Assembly: GCA_031288675.1 (NCBI GenBank)
Contig: JAITQY010000123.1
Coordinates: forward strand, 1-10,165
Origin: Oscillospiraceae bacterium
GTDB taxonomy: Bacteria > Bacillota > Clostridia > Oscillospirales > Oscillospiraceae
Direction of reading: 5' to 3'
Length of the DNA stretch: 10,165 nt
Shown here: in pieces, positions 1-6,272 of the stretch
Layout of the letters: the number at the start of each line of letters is the position of its first letter
Position numbering within the stretch: the stretch's first letter is position 1
Position numbers and translations under genes: made by a program
The notes under the pieces: generated by a model
The model's database searches: none
What the model saw: the letters and a program-made list of their open reading frames with translations, nothing else
Told to the model about the DNA's origin: nothing

Positions 1-552
1 AACGCTTACGCCGTATAGCGGCTCAACGGTAATGCTCTCTACCACTCCTGCGGCAACGCACCGTATCTTCTCGCCTAAGGGAGCGGCAACGTCAATGCCT
101 TTGTGCGTTCGCCAGTCGCGCATAGTCCGGTCATACGTCAGCGACTCCACGGAGTGCGGACGCTCTATAGAACCGTTGACCGGCCAAATAAATGCCGTCG
201 GTATAGCGGAGGTCTTTTTCGCCGGTTCCTCTGCAGGTTCCGGAGAAGGTTCAGGGGTTGCCTCAGCCGCAACCGGATTTGGTTCCGCTATCACCGGTTC
301 CTCCGGAATATACGGATCCGGTTCAATAACCGGAATCGGCTCCGGTTCCGGCAGCGTTATAGTCGGAATATTGTTTAACGTGTCTTCAAGGGCGGCTTCT
401 AAGTCCTGTCCTGCTTTGCGGGTCGAAATATTCAGCGTCCACGCGGCGACGCCTACTACCGCTACACAGAGGAACAGGACTATGTAGAAGCCCTTACCCT
501 CCACAAATTTTACGAAGCGTTCCGCAACGCCCCGTTTTCTATCGCCGTTCAT
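1..552 (-). CDS. spoIIQ: SpoIIQ-like forespore membrane protein with M23 (LytM) domain, 3' end missing
   Basis: The first 184 codons are visible; the gene runs off the window. The product starts with a short basic segment, one membrane helix at about residues 21-39 (FYIVLFLCVAVVGVAAW), then a Pro/Glu-rich linker (about 63-112), then the start of an M23/LytM domain with WRTHKGIDVAAPLG, whose H150 and D154 match the first zinc-ligand motif HxGxD. The arrangement WPV..G.I followed by S.E.L.Y...M..W.THKGID is typical of clostridial SpoIIQ rather than of secreted M23 hydrolases. In the family, SpoIIQ sits in the forespore membrane and pairs with SpoIIIAH across the intermembrane space during engulfment. 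Start: ATG at 552 with GGAGG (563-559) six bases upstream. A sigma-F-like promoter lies just upstream, which supports the assignment. The second zinc motif (HxH) lies outside the window, so peptidase activity cannot be judged. A general M23 peptidase is the alternative. Confidence 0.85.
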   Translation of the reverse strand, partial: MNGDRKRGVAERFVKFVEGKGFYIVLFLCVAVVGVAAWTLNISTRKAGQDLEAALEDTLNNIPTITLPEPEPIPVIEPDPYIPEEPVIAEPNPVAAEATPEPSPEPAEEPAKKTSAIPTAFIWPVNGSIERPHSVESLTYDRTMRDWRTHKGIDVAAPLGEKIRCVAAGVVESITVEPLYGVSV

Positions 553-581
553 TTTCTACCTCCTGATCGGTGTTATATAGG

Positions 582-611
582 AAGTATTTCCAATGACAAC
601 GGCGTTTATAC
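582..611 (-). promoter_or_regulatory. Sigma-F-like promoter of spoIIQ
   Basis: On the minus strand a -35 GTATA (611-607) is separated by 15 bases from a -10 GGAAATACTT (591-582). This matches the published sigma-F pattern GYWTA / GGNRANAHTR at all positions but the last. The predicted start of transcription is around 575, giving a leader of about 23 bases that contains the GGAGG. spoIIQ is a sigma-F gene in Bacillus, so position and function agree. Confidence 0.6.
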
Positions 612-649
612 ACTGCCGTAAAACAATCGTGAACTTTCTGTTACGCCGC

Positions 650-678
650 TTGACTTTCGTCTCATCTTGTGGTATAAT
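650..678 (+). promoter_or_regulatory. SigA-type promoter of the toxin-antitoxin operon
   Basis: TTGACT (650-655), a 17-base spacer and TATAAT (673-678), with an extended -10 TG at 670-671. This is close to the full vegetative consensus and points at the RelE-like gene starting at 713. It is divergent from the spoIIQ promoter. Predicted transcription start is around 685. Confidence 0.8.
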
Positions 679-712
679 ACTTTTATAAAAATCAGAATTG
701 GAATAATCACAC

Positions 713-954
713 GTGATCATTACTTATTCTAAACAAGCTGTAAAAACATTGGAACGTATAGATACCATATCAAAGAAAAGAATAAAGCAAGCTATTGAGG
801 ATATGCCTAAAGGCGATATAAAAAAGTTAAAGGGGCATACAAAACTCTACAGGTTGCGCGTAGGCGATTGGCGTATAGTATTTTCATTACCGGATAATCA
901 ACAACACTAATTGAAAAAATTGCCGCAAGGGGAGATATTTACAAAGAGGTATAG
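713..954 (+). pseudogene. RelE/ParE-type toxin gene with a 3' frameshift
   Basis: Starts at GTG 713 and reads MIITYSKQAVKTLERIDT..., then YRLRVGDWRIVFSLPDN, the RelE-superfamily mRNA interferase/ParE fold pattern including the conserved R-x-x-x-x-D-W-R-I strand. In this frame it stops at 908-910 after 65 residues with the odd tail QQH. Shifting frame at about 899-906 gives TLIEKIAARGDIYKEV and a stop at 952-954, exactly the C-terminus expected for this family (about 80 residues). One deleted base explains the difference, and the aligned length then agrees with homologues. The missing C-terminal strand usually carries residues needed for activity, so the toxin is probably inactive unless the shift is a sequencing error. 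There is no clear Shine-Dalgarno before the GTG. The restored stop lies two bases before the antitoxin ATG, as expected in an intact toxin-first operon. Confidence 0.75.
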
Positions 955-956
955 TT

Positions 957-1154
957 ATGAATTCTGTAAAGACACAAGCGTTTAATGCTTTCGATTTATT
1001 GACGGAGCGTGAGCAGTTTTTAGTTTTTGAGCTTATCAAAAGTCTTGCTCCGGATGACATAGCAACGGCGGACGATATTGCCGCTCACGATGCCGCTATA
1101 GAAGATTACGCCCGCGGCGAATGTGTTAGTCATGAAGATATTAACTGGGATTAG
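957..1154 (+). CDS. Antitoxin of the RelE-like type II toxin-antitoxin pair
   Basis: A 65-residue acidic protein. The N-terminal half (AFNAFDLLTEREQFLVFELIKSLAPDD) is predicted helical, and the C-terminal half (AAHDAAIEDYARGECVSHEDINWD) resembles the short tail found in small antitoxins that accompany RelE-type toxins in Clostridia. The tail ending in HEDI.W is what I recall from that group. ATG at 957 follows GAGG (946-949) by seven bases. It lies directly behind the toxin reading frame and shares its promoter. The reading frame is intact although the toxin gene is broken. In known systems the antitoxin binds the toxin and the operon promoter; DNA binding is inferred here, because no clear ribbon-helix-helix or helix-turn-helix can be pointed to. 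Confidence 0.7.
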   Translation: MNSVKTQAFNAFDLLTEREQFLVFELIKSLAPDDIATADDIAAHDAAIEDYARGECVSHEDINWD

Positions 1155-1274
1155 ACACTGCCGAATCCAAAATTAACCCTACGAAATCTATATTAACAGT
1201 TTTCAAATTTGTATTTAATTACAGGATATTACGCCCGCTGGCAGATGACGATGAGAAGTTAAAGGAGAGTTATT

Positions 1275-2792
1275 GTGAGGAAAAACCTGCACGCTAAAAT
1301 CAAAGAATCACTTGCCGCTGTTCTGCCTGTAACTTTAATTGTCCTGATTTTAAGCGTCTCGCTTGTTCCAATGACGGGCGAGATGGTTTTTATGTTTCTT
1401 CTCGGAACCGCGCTCCTGATTGCCGGCATCGGACTGTTCACGCTCGGCGCTGACACTTCAATGATACTTATGGGCGAAAAAATCGGAGCCGGCATCACAA
1501 AATCTCGAAAGCTGCTTTTGATTATCGTCTCCTGCCTGATTATCGGAATCTTCATAACTATAGCTGAACCTGATTTGCGCGTACTTGCGGAGCAAGCGCC
1601 TATCGTCGAAAACACCGTACTCATTATCAGCGTCGCGGTCGGAGTAGGCGTGTTTCTACTGATTGCGTTCCTGCGAATCTTCTTTCAAATCAAGCTGTCA
1701 CGTTTGCTGATTATCTTTTATATAATCGTATTCGCGCTTGCTCTCTCACCGCTTATTCCAAGCGCATTTATTCCCGTCGCGTTCGACAGCGGTGGGGTCA
1801 CCACCGGACCTATTACAGTTCCGTTTATTCTGTCGCTCGGTATCGGGCTTGCCAAAATCCGCGGTGACAAATCTTCGGAAGAGGACACATTCGGGCTTGT
1901 CGCGCTGTGTTCTATCGGACCTATCCTTACAGTACTAATTCTCGGCGCTGTAAGCGGAAATCACAGCGTATCCGCAGGTCTTGCCTCTATAAGCGATTAT
2001 CCTGACGTAAGGATGGTATTCCGCGAATTTCTCGGCGCTTTCCCTCACTACTTAAAAGAGGTCGTATTTGCGCTTCTGCCTATTGTCGCGGTCTGCGCCG
2101 CGTTCCGGCTGATTATTTTCAAACTTACCAAACAACAAACGTTAGAAGTCATTATCGGCTTTGCGTTTACGTTCATCGGTTTGGTACTGTTCCTTACAGG
2201 CGTGAATATTGGATTTATGCCTGTCGGTATCCATCTTGGGCGCGCGCTTGCCGAAAGTAATTTAAGGTGGCTGCTGGTGCCGCTCGGCGCTCTTATCGGC
2301 TATTTCATCGTCTCCGCCGAACCCGCCGTACACGTCCTGAAGCAACAGGTTCAGGATGTAACGCAAGGTAAAATCAGCGGCAAGTCGCTTGGTCTTGCTC
2401 TCTCAATCGGTGTAGCCGCGTCAGTCGGGATAGCTATGCTGCGTATTCTCGCCGGAATCGACCTCATATGGTTCATCGTACCGGGTTACTTATTCTCACT
2501 CATAATGACGTTCTTTGTGCCGGGCGTATTCACCGCGATAGCGTTCGACAGCGGCGGAGTAGCGTCGGGACCTATGACCGCTACATTTCTGCTTCCGTTC
2601 GCTATGGGCGCGTGCGCCGGGGTCGGTGGTGATATGGCGCGGGATGCGTTCGGCATAGTAGCTATGGTCGCTATGACGCCGCTTATCACAATCCAACTGC
2701 TCGGTCTCACCGCGCGTCTGTCACGCAAAAAACAAACCGTTATCGGTTTGGAAGCTCTTGACGAACTACTGGATGTTTCGGGGGTATTTTAA
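1275..2792 (+). CDS. Membrane protein with two DUF1538 domains (UmpAB-type)
   Basis: A 505-residue, very hydrophobic protein built from two homologous halves. Paired motifs lie about 251-254 residues apart: AFDSGGVTTGPIT (169-181) and AFDSGGVASGPMT (423-435); AEPDLRVLAEQ (97-107) and AEPAVHVLKQQ (348-358); and a G-rich stretch at 58-80 and 309-333. This is the fused form of DUF1538, whose separate halves are called UmpA and UmpB. I recall a report of Na+/H+ antiport activity for such a pair in a halophile, but treat the transported substrate here as unknown. There are around a dozen or more membrane helices. Start: GTG 1275 with AAAGGAG (1261-1267) seven bases before it. The next gene, a P-II-like protein, overlaps by one base (TAATG), so the two are translated together. 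I see no confident promoter in the 120 bases upstream. Confidence 0.9.
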   Translation: MRKNLHAKIKESLAAVLPVTLIVLILSVSLVPMTGEMVFMFLLGTALLIAGIGLFTLGADTSMILMGEKIGAGITKSRKLLLIIVSCLIIGIFITIAEPDLRVLAEQAPIVENTVLIISVAVGVGVFLLIAFLRIFFQIKLSRLLIIFYIIVFALALSPLIPSAFIPVAFDSGGVTTGPITVPFILSLGIGLAKIRGDKSSEEDTFGLVALCSIGPILTVLILGAVSGNHSVSAGLASISDYPDVRMVFREFLGAFPHYLKEVVFALLPIVAVCAAFRLIIFKLTKQQTLEVIIGFAFTFIGLVLFLTGVNIGFMPVGIHLGRALAESNLRWLLVPLGALIGYFIVSAEPAVHVLKQQVQDVTQGKISGKSLGLALSIGVAASVGIAMLRILAGIDLIWFIVPGYLFSLIMTFFVPGVFTAIAFDSGGVASGPMTATFLLPFAMGACAGVGGDMARDAFGIVAMVAMTPLITIQLLGLTARLSRKKQTVIGLEALDELLDVSGVF

Positions 2793-3496
2793 TGAAAGTA
2801 ATTACGGCTATTTCAGACTATGATAAGCTCGGCAAACTTGAAGACGTCTTCACCAGAGAAGGCACGAATTTCCGTTTCTCTTTTCCCGGTTTCGGCTCCG
2901 CCGAGAGCGCAGTTCTCGAGCTTCTCGGGCTTGGTGAGAACCGCAAAGTAATCCTTATGGGCATAGCGCATGACGACGGTGTTCAGCGCATATACCGCCG
3001 CTTGGAACACGATATGAACTTCCTGCGCGCCGGAAGCGGAATCGCTTTCGCTATCCCACTCAGCTCCGCAAGCAGGGCTATACTCAAAATGACCGCTAAC
3101 TCAACAACTACGGAGGTTAACACTATGTCGGAACACACTTGGGAACTCGTGATAGTAATATCCAACCGCGGCACCTATGAAACCGTAAAAAAAGCCGCCG
3201 ACCTCGCCGGAGCAAGGGGCGGCACGCTTATTCAAGGTCTTGGTACCGGAGCTAAGGAAGCCGAAAAATTTCTCGGCATCAGTATTCAGCCGGAAAAGGA
3301 TATTTTCCTGATAGTCTGCCCCAAAGTGCAGTCCGGCAAAATAATGAGCGCTATTCTTGAAGAAACGGGATTATCAAAAGAGGGCAGCGGCATCTGCTTC
3401 AGCATCCCCGTTGACAGCACTCTCGGACTATCTGCGGTCGCTTCCGCTCCCGAAGATTCTTCCGCTGAACCGGAAGAATTGACCTACAGCGAGTGA
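2792..3496 (+). CDS. Tandem P-II-like signalling protein
   Basis: A 234-residue soluble protein with two P-II-like (ferredoxin-fold) domains. Domain 1, about 1-98, is diverged: GFGSAESAVLELLGLGENRK, then GSGIAFAIPLSSASR. Domain 2, about 115-215, is much closer to the family: AGARGGTLIQGLGTGAKEAEKFLGI, IQPEKDIFLIVCP, and GSGICFSIPVDSTLGL. P-II proteins bind nucleotides and 2-oxoglutarate or other small ligands and control transporters and enzymes by docking. Here it follows the double DUF1538 gene with a TAATG overlap and probably gates it; two sensor domains for two transporter halves is a striking match. A GGGGG (2780-2784) lies seven bases before the ATG. A Ser/Glu-rich tail follows residue 215. 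A second good RBS and ATG lie inside the gene at the domain boundary (see 3112-3127). Confidence 0.85.
   Translation: MKVITAISDYDKLGKLEDVFTREGTNFRFSFPGFGSAESAVLELLGLGENRKVILMGIAHDDGVQRIYRRLEHDMNFLRAGSGIAFAIPLSSASRAILKMTANSTTTEVNTMSEHTWELVIVISNRGTYETVKKAADLAGARGGTLIQGLGTGAKEAEKFLGISIQPEKDIFLIVCPKVQSGKIMSAILEETGLSKEGSGICFSIPVDSTLGLSAVASAPEDSSAEPEELTYSE
3112..3127 (+). promoter_or_regulatory. Internal ribosome binding site and start codon at the P-II domain boundary
   Basis: GGAGG at 3112-3116 is followed by eight bases and an in-frame ATG (3125-3127, Met112 of the tandem P-II protein). Starting here would give a 123-residue protein made only of the well-conserved second P-II domain. Spacing and strength are better than at the gene's own start. 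Whether it is used is inference. Confidence 0.4.
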
Positions 3497-3566
3497 CATT
3501 CACCCGACCGTCTCGCAAGCAAAAACACGGTCAAAAGCTGCAAAACCTTACTAACAAATATTATTT

Positions 3567-4016
3567 TTACAGCGTTCCTCTGGCTTGACCGTTTGCGTCG
3601 TGTTCGTTCAGCATCAAGCTGTACCGCTGCGTTGTAAACTGAAGTACGCAAAAACCGGGGTCTTCCGGACCGCTGAAGTAATATCCCATTCCATCAAACC
3701 ACATTTCTTTTTTCGCTGCAATATCGGTTAGTATTTCAATAGTGCCTACCAGTGTAATGTTGTATTGTTCGTCTTCAGAATTGAAACAAACGCTGGCATG
3801 GTTGCACTTTTCAATACGCTTAACCCAGTTGCTTCCTGTCCCGGTGCAAAAGGTTATACGTTTTATACCGTCTATCTTTGAAGGCGAAATAGTGGCAGCT
3901 GTGGGATAACCATCGGCGTCAATCAATGCCAAAACGCAGCACTCCAGGCATCCTTGCTCAAATCGCACTCTATTTGCTAAAATTTTTTCCGCTTGGGCAA
4001 TGATCGCTTCGTTCAT
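3567..4016 (-). CDS. Split-barrel FMN-binding protein, pyridoxamine 5'-phosphate oxidase family
   Basis: A 149-residue protein. The N-terminal helix (EAIIAQAEKILAN) leads into CCVLALIDADGYPTAATISPSKIDGIKRITFCTGTGSNWVKRIEKCNHASVCF, the strand pattern of PNPOx-like split barrels (general stress protein 26 type), followed by NITLVGTIEILTD and a short C-terminal region. Members bind flavin or related cofactors and reduce small molecules or act in stress responses; the substrate here is unknown. The start at 4016 overlaps the stop of the preceding VOC gene by four bases (ATGA), implying translational coupling, with AAGGAG about ten bases upstream. A longer reading frame to 4055 exists, but its extra residues (MRRLHAGRRRIRR) lie inside the VOC gene and have no RBS. 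It is convergent with the P-II gene; no convincing terminator is visible in the 70 bases between them. Confidence 0.8.
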   Translation of the reverse strand: MNEAIIAQAEKILANRVRFEQGCLECCVLALIDADGYPTAATISPSKIDGIKRITFCTGTGSNWVKRIEKCNHASVCFNSEDEQYNITLVGTIEILTDIAAKKEMWFDGMGYYFSGPEDPGFCVLQFTTQRYSLMLNEHDANGQARGTL

Positions 4017-4516
4017 TCGTCGAATTCTCCTTCTTCCGGCGTGTAGGCGCCGCATATTTCGATAATATTGTCGTCCGGATCGTGGAGTTGGAAGGAGTAG
4101 TACGGAGTAGTATTAAAAAGATAGCTCACGTTATTGAGGTTCGTTCCTATTCCGAGTTCCGCTATGCGAGCGTGTTCGGCACGTAAATCATCAGCCCAAA
4201 AGTTCAGCACGAATTTATGAGTATTCGGCGCATTGGCAATCACCGCAAGACTGTCTGCTTCCATCTTTTGAGCGGTCTCTGAATCTTTACCGTCCTTGAT
4301 TATCGTCTTGCCGGGATTCTCGGCATCGAATAATCCGTTCATAATTGAGATACATTGTCCGTCAAATTCAAACATTGCAAAACGCTCCATGTTTTTACCG
4401 CTGACGGGCATTTGCAGGAGCTTTTCATAAAAATCTATTGATTTAGCGAAGTCGCGAACAACGAGGTAAATAGAACCCAAGTGAATTGTACGTCCGTTTT
4501 CCATATTCTCAATCAT
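4013..4516 (-). CDS. VOC (glyoxalase/bleomycin-resistance fold) protein
   Basis: A 167-residue protein with one VOC module pair: HLGSIYLVVRDFAKSIDFYEKLL (12-34) opens the first beta-alpha-beta-beta-beta unit, and KFVLNFWADDLRAEHARIAELG (101-122) opens the second. It ends with YYSFQLHDPDDNIIEICG, where E153 sits at the usual C-terminal metal-ligand position. VOC proteins bind a metal and a small molecule (glyoxalases, dioxygenases, antibiotic-binding proteins); the ligand here cannot be read. The start is uncertain: ATG 4516 and ATG 4504 both lack a good Shine-Dalgarno, and translation may depend on coupling to the gene ending 23 bases upstream. Its stop overlaps the next start by four bases. 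Confidence 0.85.
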   Translation of the reverse strand: MIENMENGRTIHLGSIYLVVRDFAKSIDFYEKLLQMPVSGKNMERFAMFEFDGQCISIMNGLFDAENPGKTIIKDGKDSETAQKMEADSLAVIANAPNTHKFVLNFWADDLRAEHARIAELGIGTNLNNVSYLFNTTPYYSFQLHDPDDNIIEICGAYTPEEGEFDE

Positions 4517-4525
4517 TTTCTATAC

Positions 4526-4550
4526 ACGGCAGCCAACGGCTACACGCCGT
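4526..4550 (-). other. Intercistronic hairpin across the stop of the PhnB-like VOC gene
   Basis: Arms ACGGC (4526-4530) and GCCGT (4546-4550) enclose AGCC (4531-4534) and GGCT (4538-4541), with a loop of three and a four-base bulge. The structure covers the stop codon of the upstream gene and ends ten bases before the next ATG. It is not followed by a T-run, so it is not a classical terminator. It may affect re-initiation or RNA stability. Confidence 0.35.
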
Positions 4551-5193
4551 TTAGCTCCAAGTCAGACAGGCACTCTCGGGCAGTCACGCAAGCCTCACAT
4601 TTGCAGACCTTGCCGTTTGCAAGCCACCCCTTCTCCCAGCGAGTACCGGTGAAATCAACGTCCAGCCCCTCCGTTAGCGCGGCTTTCAGCTCCGGCAGCG
4701 CGCTTAGCTTGTCCTCAAGCGTCAGCCACTTTTCGGCATAGGCAAGCAGCGGACGGCTAACCAAGCCCGGGTGTTCGGCTTCAAGCCCAACCAACCGCCG
4801 AACAGTGAGAACCAGATTACCCTTTATGCCGTCGTTGACCGAGAGCAGCCAGTGAACGCCATACTTGTCGGTCACTTGCGCCATCAGCGACGTCCAATGC
4901 GCGTCCGTGATAGTTTCTTCACCCGTACCGCCCTGTGTCAGCAGGTCGTATGCTTTCGTACAGTCGGCTACCGAAGCAAACTGAACGCAGCAATCTTTAG
5001 GCGGCGCATGATTGTCGCCGGGTCTTACCAATATATCCGCGCCGTTAATCGAAATGGAGATATACGGGTCGCCGTTGGGCAACCGTGTGTCATCTGTAAC
5101 AACTGCGCCGAACGCCTCACAGTACAGCGCCGCCGCGCCGATCGGATCGCTAACATGGCACATCGTGTAAAAACGAGGGTATATTCTGCTCAT
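4540..5193 (-). CDS. PhnB-like VOC protein with cysteine-rich C-terminal extension
   Basis: A 217-residue protein. Residues 1-120 form a PhnB-like VOC domain: IYPRFYTMCHVSDPIGAAALYCEAFGA, then YISISINGADILVRPGD, and at the end QVTDKYGVHWLLSVN, the typical last strand of the PhnB/3-demethylubiquinone group. Residues 121-217 are an extra domain that I do not recognise, containing a helical stretch (EKWLTLEDKLSALPELKAAL) and a cluster of cysteines at C197, C199, C202 and C208 that could bind a metal. PhnB-like VOC proteins are usually about 140 residues, so the extension is notable. Start: ATG 5193 has GGAGG (5206-5202) eight bases before it; an upstream in-frame ATG at 5211 lies before that RBS and is rejected. 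It is the first gene of a three-gene unit with its own promoter at 5244-5272. Confidence 0.8.
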   Translation of the reverse strand: MSRIYPRFYTMCHVSDPIGAAALYCEAFGAVVTDDTRLPNGDPYISISINGADILVRPGDNHAPPKDCCVQFASVADCTKAYDLLTQGGTGEETITDAHWTSLMAQVTDKYGVHWLLSVNDGIKGNLVLTVRRLVGLEAEHPGLVSRPLLAYAEKWLTLEDKLSALPELKAALTEGLDVDFTGTRWEKGWLANGKVCKCEACVTARECLSDLELNGV

Positions 5194-5243
5194 ATGCGTT
5201 GCCTCCTGCAAAATAAAGTTAATTACAGCACGTGATTATTTTC

Positions 5244-5272
5244 ATAATAACACATTTTTCGCGGATTTGCAA
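5244..5272 (-). promoter_or_regulatory. SigA-type promoter of the PhnB-like VOC / VOC / PNPOx operon
   Basis: On the minus strand TTGCAA (5272-5267), a 17-base spacer and TATTAT (5249-5244), with an extended TG one base before the -10. It lies about 50 bases upstream of the start at 5193 and 38 bases upstream of its GGAGG. Confidence 0.7.
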
Positions 5273-5313
5273 GCATAAATTTTGCTCGTCTGCACATATC
5301 ACTGAAATTTCGC

Positions 5314-5348
5314 AAAATCTTAATTACCCCCTATCAATACGGCACACA
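5314..5348. repeat. Dispersed intergenic repeat, copy 1
   Basis: About 35 bases matching 7907-7943 in the same orientation; the last stretch, ATCAATACGGCACACA, is identical and the preceding AAAATCTT-AATT-ACC differs only by small gaps. Copy 1 lacks the hairpin that follows copy 2. It lies between the stop of the tandem VOC gene and the promoter of the PhnB-like VOC gene. Confidence 0.7.
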
Positions 5349-5446
5349 AATTCGGACTTGGCGGAACGTGCGGTACTTCCTTGAAAGAGTTTCTGTAAAT
5401 GAAAGCATATCGACGGTAAGGGATTATTCATTTTCTCCGCCGGTTT

Positions 5447-6241
5447 TTATGCCTTTTGACACAGGCAGAACGGATGCCCCACAGGGTCAAGCATTACAAC
5501 ATAATGCTCCGGCTTGTACTGTGTTTCGCTCCGCTTTGCTCCGAGGGCTATTGCCTCGTCTACCGCGGACATTAAGTCATCCACTTGAAAGTTAAAGTGC
5601 ATTTGCTTTTGTTGACGCCCGGGTTCTTCCGGCCAAACAGGCGGAACATACTCAAAATCGGCTTGCATAAAATGAACAACCATACCGTTATCAGCAACCA
5701 ACACCGTCCAATGGAAATCAGTATCCCACTCAGTCAGTTGCGCGTAAAACTCACGCAATTCTCTTGTATCGGGACAATCAATATTGATTGAGGCGCACGG
5801 AATTTCGGGATACCCTCTCAACTCGTAATACAAGTCAAATTCAGATTTCTCGGCACTGCGCTTACATAAGCAAAACGGGTGTCCGGCGGGGTCAAGCATA
5901 GTGACGCAATCGCTGTCGCCGTACTGTATATCGGTCTTAGTCGCGCCAAGCCGTATAGCGTTTTCGATTGCAGATGACATATCATTTACCATAAAGTCAA
6001 AGTGCATCTGTTTTTGCTCTTTTCCGTCCTCCTCCGGCCAGGTAGGCTGACAATGCTCACACTCCGGTTCCACAAACAAAGCTACAAGCCCGTATTCGCC
6101 AATTACAGCAGGACAGCCATACATCTTGCATTTTTCCCAACCGAGCATATCGGCGTAGAAGTCGCGTAATTTTTCAGGTTCGGCGCAGTCGATGGTGATG
6201 TCGCCGATATTCATCTTAGGTGCTTCGTAATTTTTGTCCAT
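5447..6241 (-). CDS. Tandem VOC protein (two Glyoxalase_6-type domains)
   Basis: A 264-residue protein made of two similar VOC domains, about 11-127 and 147-262. Matching motifs lie 135 residues apart: EQKQMHFDF (75-83) and QQKQMHFNF (210-218); LDPAGHPFCLC (116-126) and LDPVGHPFCLC (251-261); and DITIDCAEPEKLRDFYA versus SINIDCPDTRELREFYA. The halves are more similar to each other than to the other VOC proteins here, pointing to an internal duplication. The usual metal-binding Glu at the end of each VOC unit is replaced by the DPxGHPFCLC ending common in this subgroup. Start: ATG 6241, with AAGGA about 11 bases upstream and 31 bases after the preceding stop. A longer frame starting at 6292 adds a Cys/Lys-rich stretch that overlaps the upstream gene and has no RBS. 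The ligand is unknown. Confidence 0.9.
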   Translation of the reverse strand: MDKNYEAPKMNIGDITIDCAEPEKLRDFYADMLGWEKCKMYGCPAVIGEYGLVALFVEPECEHCQPTWPEEDGKEQKQMHFDFMVNDMSSAIENAIRLGATKTDIQYGDSDCVTMLDPAGHPFCLCKRSAEKSEFDLYYELRGYPEIPCASINIDCPDTRELREFYAQLTEWDTDFHWTVLVADNGMVVHFMQADFEYVPPVWPEEPGRQQKQMHFNFQVDDLMSAVDEAIALGAKRSETQYKPEHYVVMLDPVGHPFCLCQKA

Positions 6242-6272
6242 TTTATTTTGTTTCCTTAGCCGTAAACATTTT

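Noticed and set aside
32..487. Long plus-strand frames rich in Gly/Ser or Arg opposite the spoIIQ gene
   Set aside because: They are the complement of the Pro/Glu-rich linker; they have no RBS and no family features.
706..717. ATCAC-AC-GTGAT dyad over the toxin start codon, a possible operator
   Set aside because: Arms of five bases are expected by chance, and no second copy is found at another promoter here.
1211..1311. A frame reading NYRILRPLADDDEKLKESYCEEKPAR just before and into the DUF1538 gene
   Set aside because: It has no start codon after the upstream stop at 1193-1195 and runs across the RBS and start of a clear gene; probably chance.
3506..3532. Inverted repeat GACCGT / ACGGTC between the convergent P-II and split-barrel genes
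   Set aside because: A six-pair stem with a 15-base loop and no T-run is too weak to call a terminator.
5324..5431. A 35-codon minus-strand frame with a GGAG before its ATG, ending FVCRIDRG
   Set aside because: Its end is the dispersed repeat and its start has no family resemblance; short frames of this size occur by chance.
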